Shown here: in pieces, positions 55,879 to 64,000 of the stretch
How the letters are laid out: every line of letters starts with the position of its first letter
Numbering within the stretch: position 1 is the stretch's first letter
NCBI RefSeq assembly: GCF_030929615.1
Contig: NZ_JAVFVU010000031.1
Coordinates: 1 to 64,000 of the forward strand
From: Dyadobacter sp. LHD-138
GTDB lineage: Bacteria; Bacteroidota; Bacteroidia; Cytophagales; Spirosomataceae
Direction: 5' to 3'
Length of the DNA stretch: 64,000 nucleotides
Program-made: the position numbers and the translations under genes
Notes under the pieces: generated by a model
The model's database searches: none
What the model was told of the DNA's origin: nothing
Seen by the model: the letters and a program-made list of their open reading frames with translations, nothing else

Positions 55879-56952
55879 TCAACGAACCCCCACAACTGTT
55901 GGCGTTCGTATTCCTGCTTTAACCTCTCCACTCACATAAAACCATTGATCCTGGAAAAATACCACAGGCAGGGTCACCCGTGAAAGTATCTTGTTTTGTT
56001 CACCAATGTACTCCCAGCTATCGGTTTCCGGGAAATAATATAGCAAGCTCTTTGTGATTCCCGGATGGGTTGCCGGATTCCTGTATTGTGCAGTTACGGC
56101 ATCTACCCCACCCCAGAACAAAAACTTGTCTTGCAACACCGGAAGTAAACTGCCACCGGCCGACATACCTCTGGGCATTGACGCCAGTTCTTCCCAGTGT
56201 GCCGTCCATCCTCTCGCACTTTTTTCAAGCGTCATCCGGTAGCTATCCAGCAAAATGGATCTAAACTTCTCTTTTTTTGAATTGAAACCCACGGTCTCCC
56301 CACCAAACATATAACCTTGTCCTTTATAAAAGCTACAAACCGGAAAGATCCGTTCAGGTCCCGGCCATGCCTCCAATTCGAGCCAGCCTGCCGACAAATC
56401 TGTGAGATCGAGCCCATAGCACTTTTTTAACGCGGAGCCGGCAGGAGACTCATTTCCTCCAAATACAACGATCACATCACCCAGGAGTCCTCCGCCCATG
56501 TTGGCAAGTGTGATCGGCAGATCAGGATAATCCGAGTACAGGACTTTTTTACCATCCCATTCATAGCCCTTTACATGGCGGAAATGTCCGTTTTCATGGC
56601 TCCCTCCCACCAGGATCACTTTATTTTTGTAAGACACCGAAACACCATATCCTCCCGGGAACGGCATCTTTTCCTTTGCTTTCACCCAGGTACTGCCATT
56701 TTTCAGCACATAAATGTCATCATACCATTTCTTTTTGCCTCCTTCCCAAGGATATTTATCGGGAAAGTTGGCTCCGCCCATGGCAATCAGCGCATCGTTG
56801 CTCACACCGGCATACATGCCGGCAAAGCCCTGCTGATCGGGAAGGTCAGGTAAAGCACTCCATTTTACTGCCGTCTGTGCAACGGCATGTTCTGTAATCA
56901 TGATAATCAATAAAAAACGCCAGCATTTTAAAAAATAATTCATAGCCTTCAC
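55879..56952 (-). CDS. Cyclically permuted mutarotase (NanM-like kelch) protein, secreted
   Basis: Six-bladed kelch beta-propeller with a signal peptide (about 1-25). Blades show the kelch IAMGGANF, VILVGGSHEN, IVVFGGNES, GYMFGGETV and KFLFWGGVD repeats. Known relatives epimerise N-acetylneuraminate anomers in the periplasm. The start is GTG at 56952, overlapping the lactonase stop (GTGA), or the ATG at 56943. It is the last gene of the operon. The sialic-acid link is a family property; this protein's sugar is not known. Confidence 0.88.
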   Translation of the reverse strand: MKAMNYFLKCWRFLLIIMITEHAVAQTAVKWSALPDLPDQQGFAGMYAGVSNDALIAMGGANFPDKYPWEGGKKKWYDDIYVLKNGSTWVKAKEKMPFPGGYGVSVSYKNKVILVGGSHENGHFRHVKGYEWDGKKVLYSDYPDLPITLANMGGGLLGDVIVVFGGNESPAGSALKKCYGLDLTDLSAGWLELEAWPGPERIFPVCSFYKGQGYMFGGETVGFNSKKEKFRSILLDSYRMTLEKSARGWTAHWEELASMPRGMSAGGSLLPVLQDKFLFWGGVDAVTAQYRNPATHPGITKSLLYYFPETDSWEYIGEQNKILSRVTLPVVFFQDQWFYVSGEVKAGIRTPTVVGVR

Positions 56953-57794
56953 TCTTTGTCGTGAAAATAAACGGTCAGTTCAAAAACAGCACCCGGCCCT
57001 GGCTCGCCGTATCCGCCGGTAACCAACAGGGTTTTAATTTGAGGTGCATCGGCGATAAAACAAAGATTACTCGTCAAAGGCAAGGAAGTTTCTACACTTT
57101 GCAGGAGAACCCCATCCGGGGAAATTACCTGCACCATACCCATACCATAATGGGCCACCCACAAACGGCCTTCCTGGTCCATGGCCAAACCATCCGGTAA
57201 ATTGTCCGTCATTACTCCGGATGTATGACGGGGCAGCTCCACAAAAACTTCCACGGCCTTTTTGGTGATTCCAGGCGCACTTAATTCAATACGTAGGATG
57301 CGGTTCCTGAAGCTTTCTGCGACAAACAAGTATTTTTCATTCCGTGAAAGTACCAGACCGTTGGCATAATCTATCCCCTCCGCCAGAAGATATTCGCCTC
57401 CGTCATAACCTTTAAAAAAGACCTTCCCATTTTCCCGAATCGAATCGGTAAAGTATACGTTACCCCGCGAATCGGCAACCAGGTCATTGGGCGTACTAGC
57501 CTTTACACCCGCGCAAACGCCTTCGACGAGATATCCCATAAAATTTCCGGAAGGACTGTACCGGCTTATGGCCGAAGATCCGCTATCGCAAAACCAGTGC
57601 TCGCCGTTGGCCAAAATGATCTGTCCATTGGGGCAAGGCGCCTTAGCCCATTCACTGTAATGCCCGTCCACATCGTATTTCCCAATCATTCCGCCGGACA
57701 ATGTTGAGAAAAAAAAATCTCCGTCTTTTCCCACGGCCGGTCCTTCGGTGTAGTAGGGAAGATCCAGCAGTTTCCTCGTTACGTAACTATTCAT
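56949..57794 (-). CDS. SMP-30/gluconolactonase family protein
   Basis: Calcium-dependent six-bladed propeller lactonase of 281 residues. Metal and active-site residues are visible in YYTEGPAV (Glu), STPNDLVADS (Asn), YANGLVLS (Asn) and NLPDGLAMD (Asp). Such enzymes open sugar lactones. It overlaps both neighbours by 4 nt, which argues that lactone hydrolysis belongs to the same pathway as the rest of the operon. No signal peptide, so it acts in the cytoplasm. Confidence 0.88.
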   Translation of the reverse strand: MNSYVTRKLLDLPYYTEGPAVGKDGDFFFSTLSGGMIGKYDVDGHYSEWAKAPCPNGQIILANGEHWFCDSGSSAISRYSPSGNFMGYLVEGVCAGVKASTPNDLVADSRGNVYFTDSIRENGKVFFKGYDGGEYLLAEGIDYANGLVLSRNEKYLFVAESFRNRILRIELSAPGITKKAVEVFVELPRHTSGVMTDNLPDGLAMDQEGRLWVAHYGMGMVQVISPDGVLLQSVETSLPLTSNLCFIADAPQIKTLLVTGGYGEPGPGAVFELTVYFHDKE

Positions 57795-59290
57795 AAATCT
57801 CCAGATTCAAATGGGAACATGGGTTTCCTTCTGTTGTGATAGGTAAACAGCGTCATATCCGCCTGAGTTACACCGGGTGTATCGACTTGCACAATGGATG
57901 GGCAAACCTCTTTGTATGCCGCGATGGGCGCATTTACGCCTTTGGCCACGATAACTCCGAAAGAACCCGGATCAAGACCAAAGCCCGTGAGCTGCCCCAA
58001 ACTATATGGTGGCGTTCGGTGGGTCGTTAGCATGATCACATTGCCTTTCAGCGTTTTCACAATGGCCGTGGGGCCCATGTCATAGCCCGAAAAACCGCCG
58101 TGTTTTGGTGTATTTTCAGTAAATTTTCCATCCACCAGTTGTAAAAGTTCGGCCCCGACACGACAGATTTTGTCAACCCCTGCAATACTGAGTTCAAAAA
58201 AGTCGTCGGCTTTGTATTTTGCCGACTGCAAAACTGCCTGCGGATCATGAATGCAAATAAATGCCTGACTGGCAGTCTCCTCTTCCAGTGCTTCAAGCAG
58301 GAAAGTGCTGTTGCCGGGTGCGCCACCTCCTACGTTATCGCCCATATCCAGCATAAGAACCGGCTTGGGTAAACTGGCAAGTGTAGACATCACGGACCCA
58401 ATTGAAACTTTTTCACCACTGAAGTCTTCTTTTCCGGCCAATATAAAACCAGCCAGTTCATCGGCACATGCCTTGTTTATAGCTATTGCATTGTCATTTA
58501 CTCTCCCATCACTAACGATAATAAAAGCAGAACCCATTTCAACGACATCGGCATAGGGAAATCCCAGTATTACACTCACAGACAAAAGGTTATTATCCAA
58601 CCGGACATTATCGGCATGAACATACAGGCTCCTGCAAGGGTCTTGCGAAGTATACTGCTGTTCAATACTGATTGCCAAAGGAAGCTGTACCAATTGCTGC
58701 ACAGGCCGGATATTTCCCCTTAATGTTTCTACCATCCAACCCGCAGCCTTGCGTCCCGTTTCTTTTTGATCAATATGGGGATTTGTCGCATAGGCCACCA
58801 GTGCATTGGTGGCTGATGTCATCGCTTCACTCACATTGGCGTGCGGATCAAGGGTGCCGATCATGGGTATTGAGCTTCCCATTTTTTCACGCAGTAGGCT
58901 CAGCCAATGCCCATCCATATCCGGATAACCTGCTGCCACACCTGCACCGTGGGGAACAACGATACAGCCGTCCACAACACCTGCCTGATCCAGCGCCTCC
59001 ATCATGGCCTGCACGATGTATTCGTAAGATGCCTTCTCAATAAGACCGCCCGGCGTTGCAGATGCATACAACACCGGCACGAGTTCCATGTCGGAACAAC
59101 CGTCGAGTACTTCTATTATGCCGCTGATCTCGTGGTGGCCCCCTTCAAATCCGGCACGGATGGCTTCGCCTTCCAACCAGTAACCACTTTTAAAATCGTC
59201 CAAAGTGGTTGGAAGATTTATAAAAGTATTGGTTTCGTGGTAAATGCCGAGCAAGGCAACCCGTTTGGCATTTGTCGACTTTACTGACAT
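57791..59290 (-). CDS. M81 family metallopeptidase-like protein (MlrC-like)
   Basis: Family named for MlrC, the last enzyme of microcystin breakdown. Length 499 is normal. Motifs are GIYHETNTF, the zinc site GTLDPHANVSEAM and LMLDMGDNVGGGAPGNS, then a MlrC C-terminal domain. Reactions outside microcystin are unknown; M81 genes often sit in operons for amide- or amino-compound use. It is separated from RidA by 81 nt, the largest gap of this operon, which contains a stable hairpin. It overlaps the SMP-30 gene by 4 nt. Confidence 0.85.
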   Translation of the reverse strand: MSVKSTNAKRVALLGIYHETNTFINLPTTLDDFKSGYWLEGEAIRAGFEGGHHEISGIIEVLDGCSDMELVPVLYASATPGGLIEKASYEYIVQAMMEALDQAGVVDGCIVVPHGAGVAAGYPDMDGHWLSLLREKMGSSIPMIGTLDPHANVSEAMTSATNALVAYATNPHIDQKETGRKAAGWMVETLRGNIRPVQQLVQLPLAISIEQQYTSQDPCRSLYVHADNVRLDNNLLSVSVILGFPYADVVEMGSAFIIVSDGRVNDNAIAINKACADELAGFILAGKEDFSGEKVSIGSVMSTLASLPKPVLMLDMGDNVGGGAPGNSTFLLEALEEETASQAFICIHDPQAVLQSAKYKADDFFELSIAGVDKICRVGAELLQLVDGKFTENTPKHGGFSGYDMGPTAIVKTLKGNVIMLTTHRTPPYSLGQLTGFGLDPGSFGVIVAKGVNAPIAAYKEVCPSIVQVDTPGVTQADMTLFTYHNRRKPMFPFESGDL

Positions 59291-59316
59291 AAATTGTTGC
59301 TTTTAGCGACTACTGA

Positions 59317-59368
59317 TAGCCAGCTCATGGCCAAAAGCTATGAGCTAATGGCCATGAGCTGTTGGCTA
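59317..59368. repeat. Hairpin inside the operon, between RidA and M81 genes
   Basis: AGCTCATGGCC (59322-59332) pairs with GGCCATGAGCT (59350-59360); outer TAGCC/GGCTA add 5 bp. The 17-nt loop repeats AGCTATGAGCT. This is the only junction with a sizeable gap in the operon's overlapping section, so the hairpin may cap or uncouple the upstream mRNA. Confidence 0.8.
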
Positions 59369-59371
59369 CAC

Positions 59372-59755
59372 TTATTTTCCAATATAAACCACTACATCAA
59401 CCTCGAACTTAAGGATATCACCCAGACAACCGATCAGGGTAGTTCTGGCCGGAAATGGTTCTTTGAAATATTCTCTGTAAATGGCGTTGAATTCTACCAG
59501 ATCTTCCTGTTTAGACACATAATTGCGAACCTGAACGGCATCGTCCAGGCTGGCACCTGCGGCCTCAACAATTTTTTTAAGGTTGTCGAAAGAGCGGCGG
59601 CATTCCCCGGCAAACGTGTCGGTCACAATCTTGCCTGTATCATCCACGGATGCCTGACCTGAAACAAAAAGATAATCGCCGGCAATAATGCCCGGCGAAA
59701 ATGGCAAATGGCTTTTAGGGAGGTTGTCTCCCTTTACTACTATTTTTGAACTCAT
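59372..59755 (-). CDS. RidA family enamine/imine deaminase
   Basis: 127-residue RidA with the archetypal catalytic Arg kept in PARTTLIGC, unlike the Rid protein at 28528. FVSGQASVD, NLKKIVEAAGASLDDAVQ and FEVDVVVY complete the core. RidA hydrolyses reactive 2-aminoacrylate-type imines released by PLP enzymes. Here a PLP dehydratase-like enzyme is encoded in the same operon, so a matched role is likely. Overlaps RraA by 4 nt. Confidence 0.92.
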   Translation of the reverse strand: MSSKIVVKGDNLPKSHLPFSPGIIAGDYLFVSGQASVDDTGKIVTDTFAGECRRSFDNLKKIVEAAGASLDDAVQVRNYVSKQEDLVEFNAIYREYFKEPFPARTTLIGCLGDILKFEVDVVVYIGK

Positions 59756-60396
59756 AATACTCCGTATTTTAAATAGGCTTCTGTTGCTTTCATTCCATTT
59801 TTTATTGCATCGCGGGTGATGTTTTCAGCGGACACTTTTTCCAGGGCTGCCTTGATCACCTGCTCCTCCAAATGCTGCGGCACGACAACGATCCCGTCCT
59901 CATCGGCCATTACCAAATCGCCCGGTGCAAATTTCACACCATCGATTTCCACAACCACGTCCACATCCACCACCCGCTGGCGGTTCTGGCTGTCGTAAGG
60001 ATTTTTGCCCGTAGCGAACACCGGGAACTGCATATCACGCATCTTATCGATATCGCGTACGGATCCGTGCACGATCACCCCCAAACACCCGCTGTTCCTG
60101 GCTGCTGTCGACAAAAGCTCTCCCCAGATTCCTGAACGGTTGGAACCTCCCGCTGCGGCAATCAGAATGTCGCCCGGCTGGCAGGAATCCACGGCCTGTA
60201 ATTCCAGTTCATAAGGATTTTGATCTGTATCATACATGTCCGTCCACAGGGTCGTTTTACATCGGCCCATAATCTTATTGATACCTGTATAGGCATGAAA
60301 AGATGTTCTGGTCGCCTGCTGCTTATACCCAAGCTGGTCAAGCACATCAGATAACACTGCCACGTAGAGTTTTTCTTTTAATTCGTCAAAATTCAT
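59752..60396 (-). CDS. RraA-family protein (HMG/oxaloacetate aldolase-like)
   Basis: The 214-residue RraA/HMG aldolase fold has GSNRSGIWGELLSTAA, the substrate-binding Arg and metal-binding Asp in VHGSVRDID, and GDLVMADEDGIVVVP. Enzymatic members cleave 4-hydroxy-4-methyl-2-oxoglutarate or decarboxylate oxaloacetate; the RNase E inhibitor role is confined to other groups. Coupled by 4-nt overlaps to the transporter and RidA, so a catabolic role is favoured. Sometimes annotated as demethylmenaquinone methyltransferase, which is a known misannotation. Confidence 0.88.
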   Translation of the reverse strand: MNFDELKEKLYVAVLSDVLDQLGYKQQATRTSFHAYTGINKIMGRCKTTLWTDMYDTDQNPYELELQAVDSCQPGDILIAAAGGSNRSGIWGELLSTAARNSGCLGVIVHGSVRDIDKMRDMQFPVFATGKNPYDSQNRQRVVDVDVVVEIDGVKFAPGDLVMADEDGIVVVPQHLEEQVIKAALEKVSAENITRDAIKNGMKATEAYLKYGVL

Positions 60397-61661
60397 ATTT
60401 TAGATTCATTTGAATTGATTTGCCCGTTATTTCCTATTTTAATATACCATAAGACAACCGTACACAATAACATGATCCCGGAAGCCACCTTGAACATCAG
60501 GGAAAGGTCTACCTGCGCATCCCGCAGCCATCCGCCCGCATAAATGCCTAGTCCGCCCACGATACAGCTGAACATATTCAGAATACCATAGGCCGTTGCA
60601 CGGTAACGGGCATCGACAATCATACTCAGAATTGGCATCATATTGGCATCGGAGAATGTGCGTGTCAATGCAAACAACATGAAACACGCAATCGCAACCG
60701 ATAAAACCGCTGTATTGCTTGCCAGAAAAATGGCGGGGGCGCCGATCAGTAATCCATACAGCGGCACCAGTATACGTGCTCTTGGATTGCGCCTACTCCA
60801 ACGGTCGGCCAGGTAACCGCCAAGCAGTACACCTGCCAAAGAAGCGGCATGAAAATACCCGGTAGAGTACACACCGGCAGCACTTTGTGAAAGTGAAAAA
60901 TGTTCCTTGAAATAAGTGGGAAGCCAGCCTACGACAACCCAACCCACGATACTGATCAGCGACCAGTATAGAATGGCAAGTACGTAGGCTCTTTGGGTAA
61001 AAAGCGCTCTGACTGCGTTTCTGAAACCAATATCCCGGCTTTTATCCACGGCTGCGATGGCTCCATTCGCCCCCTTGACAGGATCTTTCAGGGTAAGTAC
61101 CAAAATCACCGAATAGATAATCCCGAACCCGCCGAATATCGTAAAGGCAAAATTCCAGGAATGATTTTCAGCCAGCCAGCCCCCGACAAAACCCAGACTT
61201 TGTCCTATCATCACACCGCCCATATGGATACCGGCCGCCAATGATTTAGTCTTTTCGGGATGATAATCCATGATTAAAGCAAGTGCCGCAGGGATATAAC
61301 AGGCTTCGCTCACGCCCATTAAGGCACGTGTAGCCAGCAATTCCTCGAAAGTGGTTACCTGCGAGGTAAGCCATGTTACGAGCGACCATACAAACAGACT
61401 GCCAATAATTACTTTGCTTCTACTAAAACGATCAGCCAGAAAACCCGCTGCCGGACTTAACAATCCATATATCCACAAAAAAACCGAGGTAAGCAACCCG
61501 AACTGCGTATCAGACATGGGTATTGCATCGATGATCGAGCTACGCATCGTCGTAATCATCATCCTGTCAAGATAGTTCAGGCAGCCTACCAAACAAAGCA
61601 GCGCCACAACGGTCCACGCATAAGTCGAGGGCTTGCTTTCTAAAAGTTTTTCTGCTTTCAT
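60393..61661 (-). CDS. MFS transporter (anion:cation symporter-like)
   Basis: Twelve-helix major facilitator of 422 residues. Between helices 2 and 3 is GFLADRFSRSKVI, the MFS loop motif, and GGYLADRWSRRNPR repeats it in the second half. Members of this group import organic acids, hexuronates or sialic acids with protons. It overlaps RraA by 4 nt and so should import the operon's substrate, in the inner membrane. Confidence 0.92.
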   Translation of the reverse strand: MKAEKLLESKPSTYAWTVVALLCLVGCLNYLDRMMITTMRSSIIDAIPMSDTQFGLLTSVFLWIYGLLSPAAGFLADRFSRSKVIIGSLFVWSLVTWLTSQVTTFEELLATRALMGVSEACYIPAALALIMDYHPEKTKSLAAGIHMGGVMIGQSLGFVGGWLAENHSWNFAFTIFGGFGIIYSVILVLTLKDPVKGANGAIAAVDKSRDIGFRNAVRALFTQRAYVLAILYWSLISIVGWVVVGWLPTYFKEHFSLSQSAAGVYSTGYFHAASLAGVLLGGYLADRWSRRNPRARILVPLYGLLIGAPAIFLASNTAVLSVAIACFMLFALTRTFSDANMMPILSMIVDARYRATAYGILNMFSCIVGGLGIYAGGWLRDAQVDLSLMFKVASGIMLLCTVVLWYIKIGNNGQINSNESKI

Positions 61662-61712
61662 ATGGAGTAAGTCAATTCAGGGCGAATATTACACAAAAGA
61701 TTTATTACACGA

Positions 61713-62630
61713 TCAATGCGCGGCGACAGTGTTGCTGGCGGGTATATAAAACCGGTCAACCTCGTCCATCATGGCAATAATTTCCTGATCCGTCCAGGGA
61801 AGCTTATGGCTCATCAATGGTCTTCTGGCCTCTCCGATGGTGATGTTATGGCGCAGTTGCATCGATTTATTGAAGAAGGACCAGGCGTAAGGCAAAATCT
61901 TTTCAATAAATTTCTGGAAAGTCAACATAAAATCGACAGCCATCTGTGTTTCGCCATCCAAAAACCGCTGACGGATCTGCTTACACGTAGGTCCAAACAT
62001 GTTGTAAGTGGTTCCAATAGCACCCACCGTACCGCATAAAGCCGCCTGACATATCAGCTCGTCGGCTCCGCTGAAAAGTTTCCATTTGTCTCCAACCCGG
62101 TTTCTGATCGAGCTTATTTCCAACATTTTATCGGTCGTAAGCTTCATTCCTAAAACTTGTGGCAATGATAGTAAATTATCAATCATTTCTCCACTGGCCG
62201 CATTTCCGATCTGGTATGGAAAAAAGGGAACCTCAGTCGCCCCGGCAATAAGCTTGTAATGTTCAAATGCCATTTGCGCATTGCTCCCATAATAAATGGG
62301 CCCTACCGATGATATTCCGCACGCACCCAGTCCCGCAGCATGTTTAGCCAGACGAATGGATTCGTCTGTGCTCATGGCTCCCACCTGAACCATAACCGGA
62401 AGACGGTTATTGACAATTTCGATGGTCGCGCTGGCAATTTCTTTCCGTTCTTTTTCGCTGAACAAAAACCCCTGGCCCGTAGAACCCAGTAAATATATAC
62501 CATCCAGCTCCTGAACGATCATTAGTTCAAGGAGTTTCTCCAATTCCTTAACGTTTAAAGCTCCGTCGGGATGAATCGGCGTAAAAAGTGCTGGCCATAC
62601 GCCCTTAAAAATACTCGTGCTGCTGCTCAT
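61713..62630 (-). CDS. DHDPS/N-acetylneuraminate lyase family aldolase
   Basis: Pyruvate-dependent class I aldolase. The carboxylate-binding loop is LLGSTGQGF, the Tyr is in FFPYQIGN and the Schiff-base Lys is in GMKLTTDKM. 305 residues. Members include DapA, NanA and 2-keto-3-deoxygluconate aldolases. Here, with sugar lactonase and mutarotase genes, cleavage of a 2-keto-3-deoxy acid to pyruvate is more likely than lysine synthesis. It starts 17 nt after the PLP enzyme stop. Confidence 0.9.
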   Translation of the reverse strand: MSSSTSIFKGVWPALFTPIHPDGALNVKELEKLLELMIVQELDGIYLLGSTGQGFLFSEKERKEIASATIEIVNNRLPVMVQVGAMSTDESIRLAKHAAGLGACGISSVGPIYYGSNAQMAFEHYKLIAGATEVPFFPYQIGNAASGEMIDNLLSLPQVLGMKLTTDKMLEISSIRNRVGDKWKLFSGADELICQAALCGTVGAIGTTYNMFGPTCKQIRQRFLDGETQMAVDFMLTFQKFIEKILPYAWSFFNKSMQLRHNITIGEARRPLMSHKLPWTDQEIIAMMDEVDRFYIPASNTVAAH

Positions 62631-62647
62631 AGCTTGGTTGATTGTAA

Positions 62648-63733
62648 TTATAAAAATTTTAAAATGCTTTCAATGGCAACTTTTTCATCCAGCGGAGATA
62701 CCGCCGCCAATGAAAAATTATTTTCTACAGACAACATGTCTTTAAAGCCGCTTCCCGTGATCAGGCACACAACGGCATCATCCTGATCGACCTCCTGCCT
62801 TTTTAGCGCTAGGCTCAAACCGGACAGCGCAACGGCGGCCGCTGGTTCGCAAAAAATTCCTTCCTGACGTGCCAGAGCTTTCTGCCAGCCAAAAACCGCT
62901 TCATCTGCAACGACATATCCGTTTCCACCCAGTAACCTTACATTCCCGACCACCGCGTCTCCGTCGAGCACATTGGCTACCTGCAGGCCACTCACAGCCG
63001 TGGTGGAATATTTTACGGCATTGGCATGAGCCCGCAGTTCTCTGATCGCAGACGCAATCGTGTCATTCCCTTCTGGCTGCACACAGCTTACTTTCGTTGT
63101 GGCCGAATTTCCGCCGGTAAGCACACCTTTGGTAACAGCCAGGGTAAGGCCACCACCGCCTGCCGGAGAAAAAATATGGCAATTTTTATCTCCCAGTTCT
63201 TCCGCAATTTCATAACCAATCGTTTGTACACCCTGCATGGCCGACGGACAATAACGGTATCCGCTGATGGGCAAAGGAAGTCCTTGTGCTTTACTTATCG
63301 TTTCCAGTTCATCGAAAATCCGGGCTGTAACCTCAGGGTCTTTCCCAAACCCTTTCACCATTAAAATATGGGCGCCGTAAAGCTGCATTTGTTTTACCTT
63401 CGGCAACGGTGCGCCGTCCACCACAACGATGATACAGATTATTCCCGCAGCCGCACAATAGGCTGCCAATGCCGCTCCGGTGTTTCCGCTGGAAGTCGCA
63501 ATACAAACTTTCTGGCCCCTGGCTACCATTTCACTTACCAGAATTGAGGCAAAACGATCCTTGTAAGAACCGGTCGGGTTCAGATTTTCGAGCTTAAAAT
63601 ACAGGTTATTAATCCCAAGCGCCTTGCCTATGGATTTTGATTTTACCAAAGGCGTCTGGCCTTCTCCCAGCAGTACACGGTAAGGTTCAGCTACCTGGGG
63701 CAGGAACCTTTCATATTTCCAGATTGTGTTCAA
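62648..63733 (-). CDS. Threonine synthase-like PLP enzyme
   Basis: Fold-type II PLP enzyme of 361 residues: TGSYKDR carries the Schiff-base Lys, SSGNTGAALAAYCAAAG binds the carboxylate and AGGGGLTLAV binds phosphate. Family members make threonine or eliminate beta- or gamma-groups, releasing enamines. A catabolic operon with RidA favours an ammonia-lyase/dehydratase reaction over threonine synthesis, as inference. The TTG start at 63733 overlaps the SDR stop (TTGA). No other thr gene is here. Confidence 0.87.
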   Translation of the reverse strand: MNTIWKYERFLPQVAEPYRVLLGEGQTPLVKSKSIGKALGINNLYFKLENLNPTGSYKDRFASILVSEMVARGQKVCIATSSGNTGAALAAYCAAAGIICIIVVVDGAPLPKVKQMQLYGAHILMVKGFGKDPEVTARIFDELETISKAQGLPLPISGYRYCPSAMQGVQTIGYEIAEELGDKNCHIFSPAGGGGLTLAVTKGVLTGGNSATTKVSCVQPEGNDTIASAIRELRAHANAVKYSTTAVSGLQVANVLDGDAVVGNVRLLGGNGYVVADEAVFGWQKALARQEGIFCEPAAAVALSGLSLALKRQEVDQDDAVVCLITGSGFKDMLSVENNFSLAAVSPLDEKVAIESILKFL

Positions 63734-64000
63734 AATTCGTTCGGGAATTGTAATTTTTTACTTGAATACTTACTAAAATTCGGCTTAAAGCCGCCGTCGA
63801 TTACCAGTGATGTTCCTGTGATATACGATGCAGATTCTGAACTCAGCCAGAAAATAGCCTCCGCAATTTCCCTTGGCGCACCACCCCGGTTCAGGGGAAT
63901 AAACGCTGTAAGATCATTGATCAGCCGGGTACTGATGTTTTCCCCGTCCGACGCTTCATAATCATTGCTCAGTGAAGTTTCTACATAACCCGGACAAACG
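63730..64000 (-). CDS. SDR family oxidoreductase, partial (C-terminal end only)
   Basis: The last 89 codons of a short-chain dehydrogenase enter from the right edge. VCPGYVETSLS follows the usual substrate loop, then RGGAPREIAEAIFWLSSESASYITG and the C-terminal VIDGGF typical of SDRs. The nucleotide-binding and catalytic regions lie outside the window. It has a 20-residue Lys/Ser-rich tail ending NEF. It overlaps the next gene (TTGA), so it belongs to the operon. Confidence 0.85.
   Translation of the reverse strand, partial: VCPGYVETSLSNDYEASDGENISTRLINDLTAFIPLNRGGAPREIAEAIFWLSSESASYITGTSLVIDGGFKPNFSKYSSKKLQFPNEF

Noticed and set aside
58057-59287. Several frames opposite the M81 gene
   Set aside because: All are antisense to a well-supported CDS with clear zinc motifs.
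55879-62630. A classic sialic acid (nan) operon
   Set aside because: NanM-like and NanA-family genes are present, but NanE and a ROK kinase are absent and the PLP, RraA, M81 and RidA genes do not fit. The idea is kept only as an alternative.

Overview
The window reads as chromosome of a Bacteroidota bacterium, most likely a Cytophagales member close to Dyadobacter. This is an inference from protein resemblance, from promoters of the Bacteroidota type (TTG, then about 19-21 nt, then TAnnTTTG), from the near absence of Shine-Dalgarno sequences, and from families such as DUF5672, type II glutaminyl cyclase-like M28 lipoproteins and stand-alone MnmD. No transposase, integrase, prophage gene, rRNA or CRISPR array is visible. 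About 60 genes are supported, plus one initiator tRNA.

Layout. 0-8.3 kb: recF, pdhA, tatC, a coupled dipeptide epimerase / alpha-oxoamine synthase-like pair, nadK, a CBS protein and an alpha/beta hydrolase. 8.7-11.7 kb: an SDR with an unusual active site, a secreted esterase and a CapD-like sugar dehydratase. 11.8-17.3 kb: nuoK-L-M-N as a separate unit with its own promoter, next to a DnaQ-like exonuclease. 18.2-23.3 kb: glpK, a 193-bp tandem repeat array and pbpC. 23.3-28.9 kb: an M28 lipoprotein, cysS, a decayed small gene, a PfkB kinase, a GDPD and a RidA-family protein. 29-38.4 kb: a SWIM/SNF2 helicase, gmhA-NUDIX, mnmD, a PDZ aspartyl protease, tpiA and an OmpA lipid-anchored-type outer membrane protein. 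38.5-47.2 kb: glycosyltransferases, a nicotinamidase-like/PAP2/GT39 cluster and uvrA. 47.3-49.7 kb: a RES-Xre toxin-antitoxin pair, a FAH-family enzyme and a small secreted protein. 50-55.8 kb: an acyltransferase, der, era, an LTA-synthase-like phosphotransferase and initiator tRNA-Met.

55.9-64.0 kb is one tightly packed minus-strand operon that continues past the right edge: SDR, threonine-synthase-like PLP enzyme, DHDPS-family aldolase, MFS transporter, RraA-family, RidA, M81 metallopeptidase-like, SMP-30 lactonase and cyclically permuted mutarotase. Most junctions are 4-nt overlaps. The enzyme set suggests import and oxidation of a sugar-like or amino-acid-like compound: dehydrogenation, lactone opening, PLP-dependent beta-elimination with RidA removing the imine, and aldol cleavage. 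The substrate is not determinable from sequence.

The most unusual non-coding signal is a set of three intergenic loci (about 19.87-20.66, 23.10-23.30 and 28.26-28.43 kb). They do not resemble each other in sequence, but share one architecture: several short hairpins whose 5-7 bp arms flank a 3-nt centre (TAT and AGA recur), enclosed by 10-11 bp outer inverted arms. One of these loci is expanded into four exact 193-bp tandem units.
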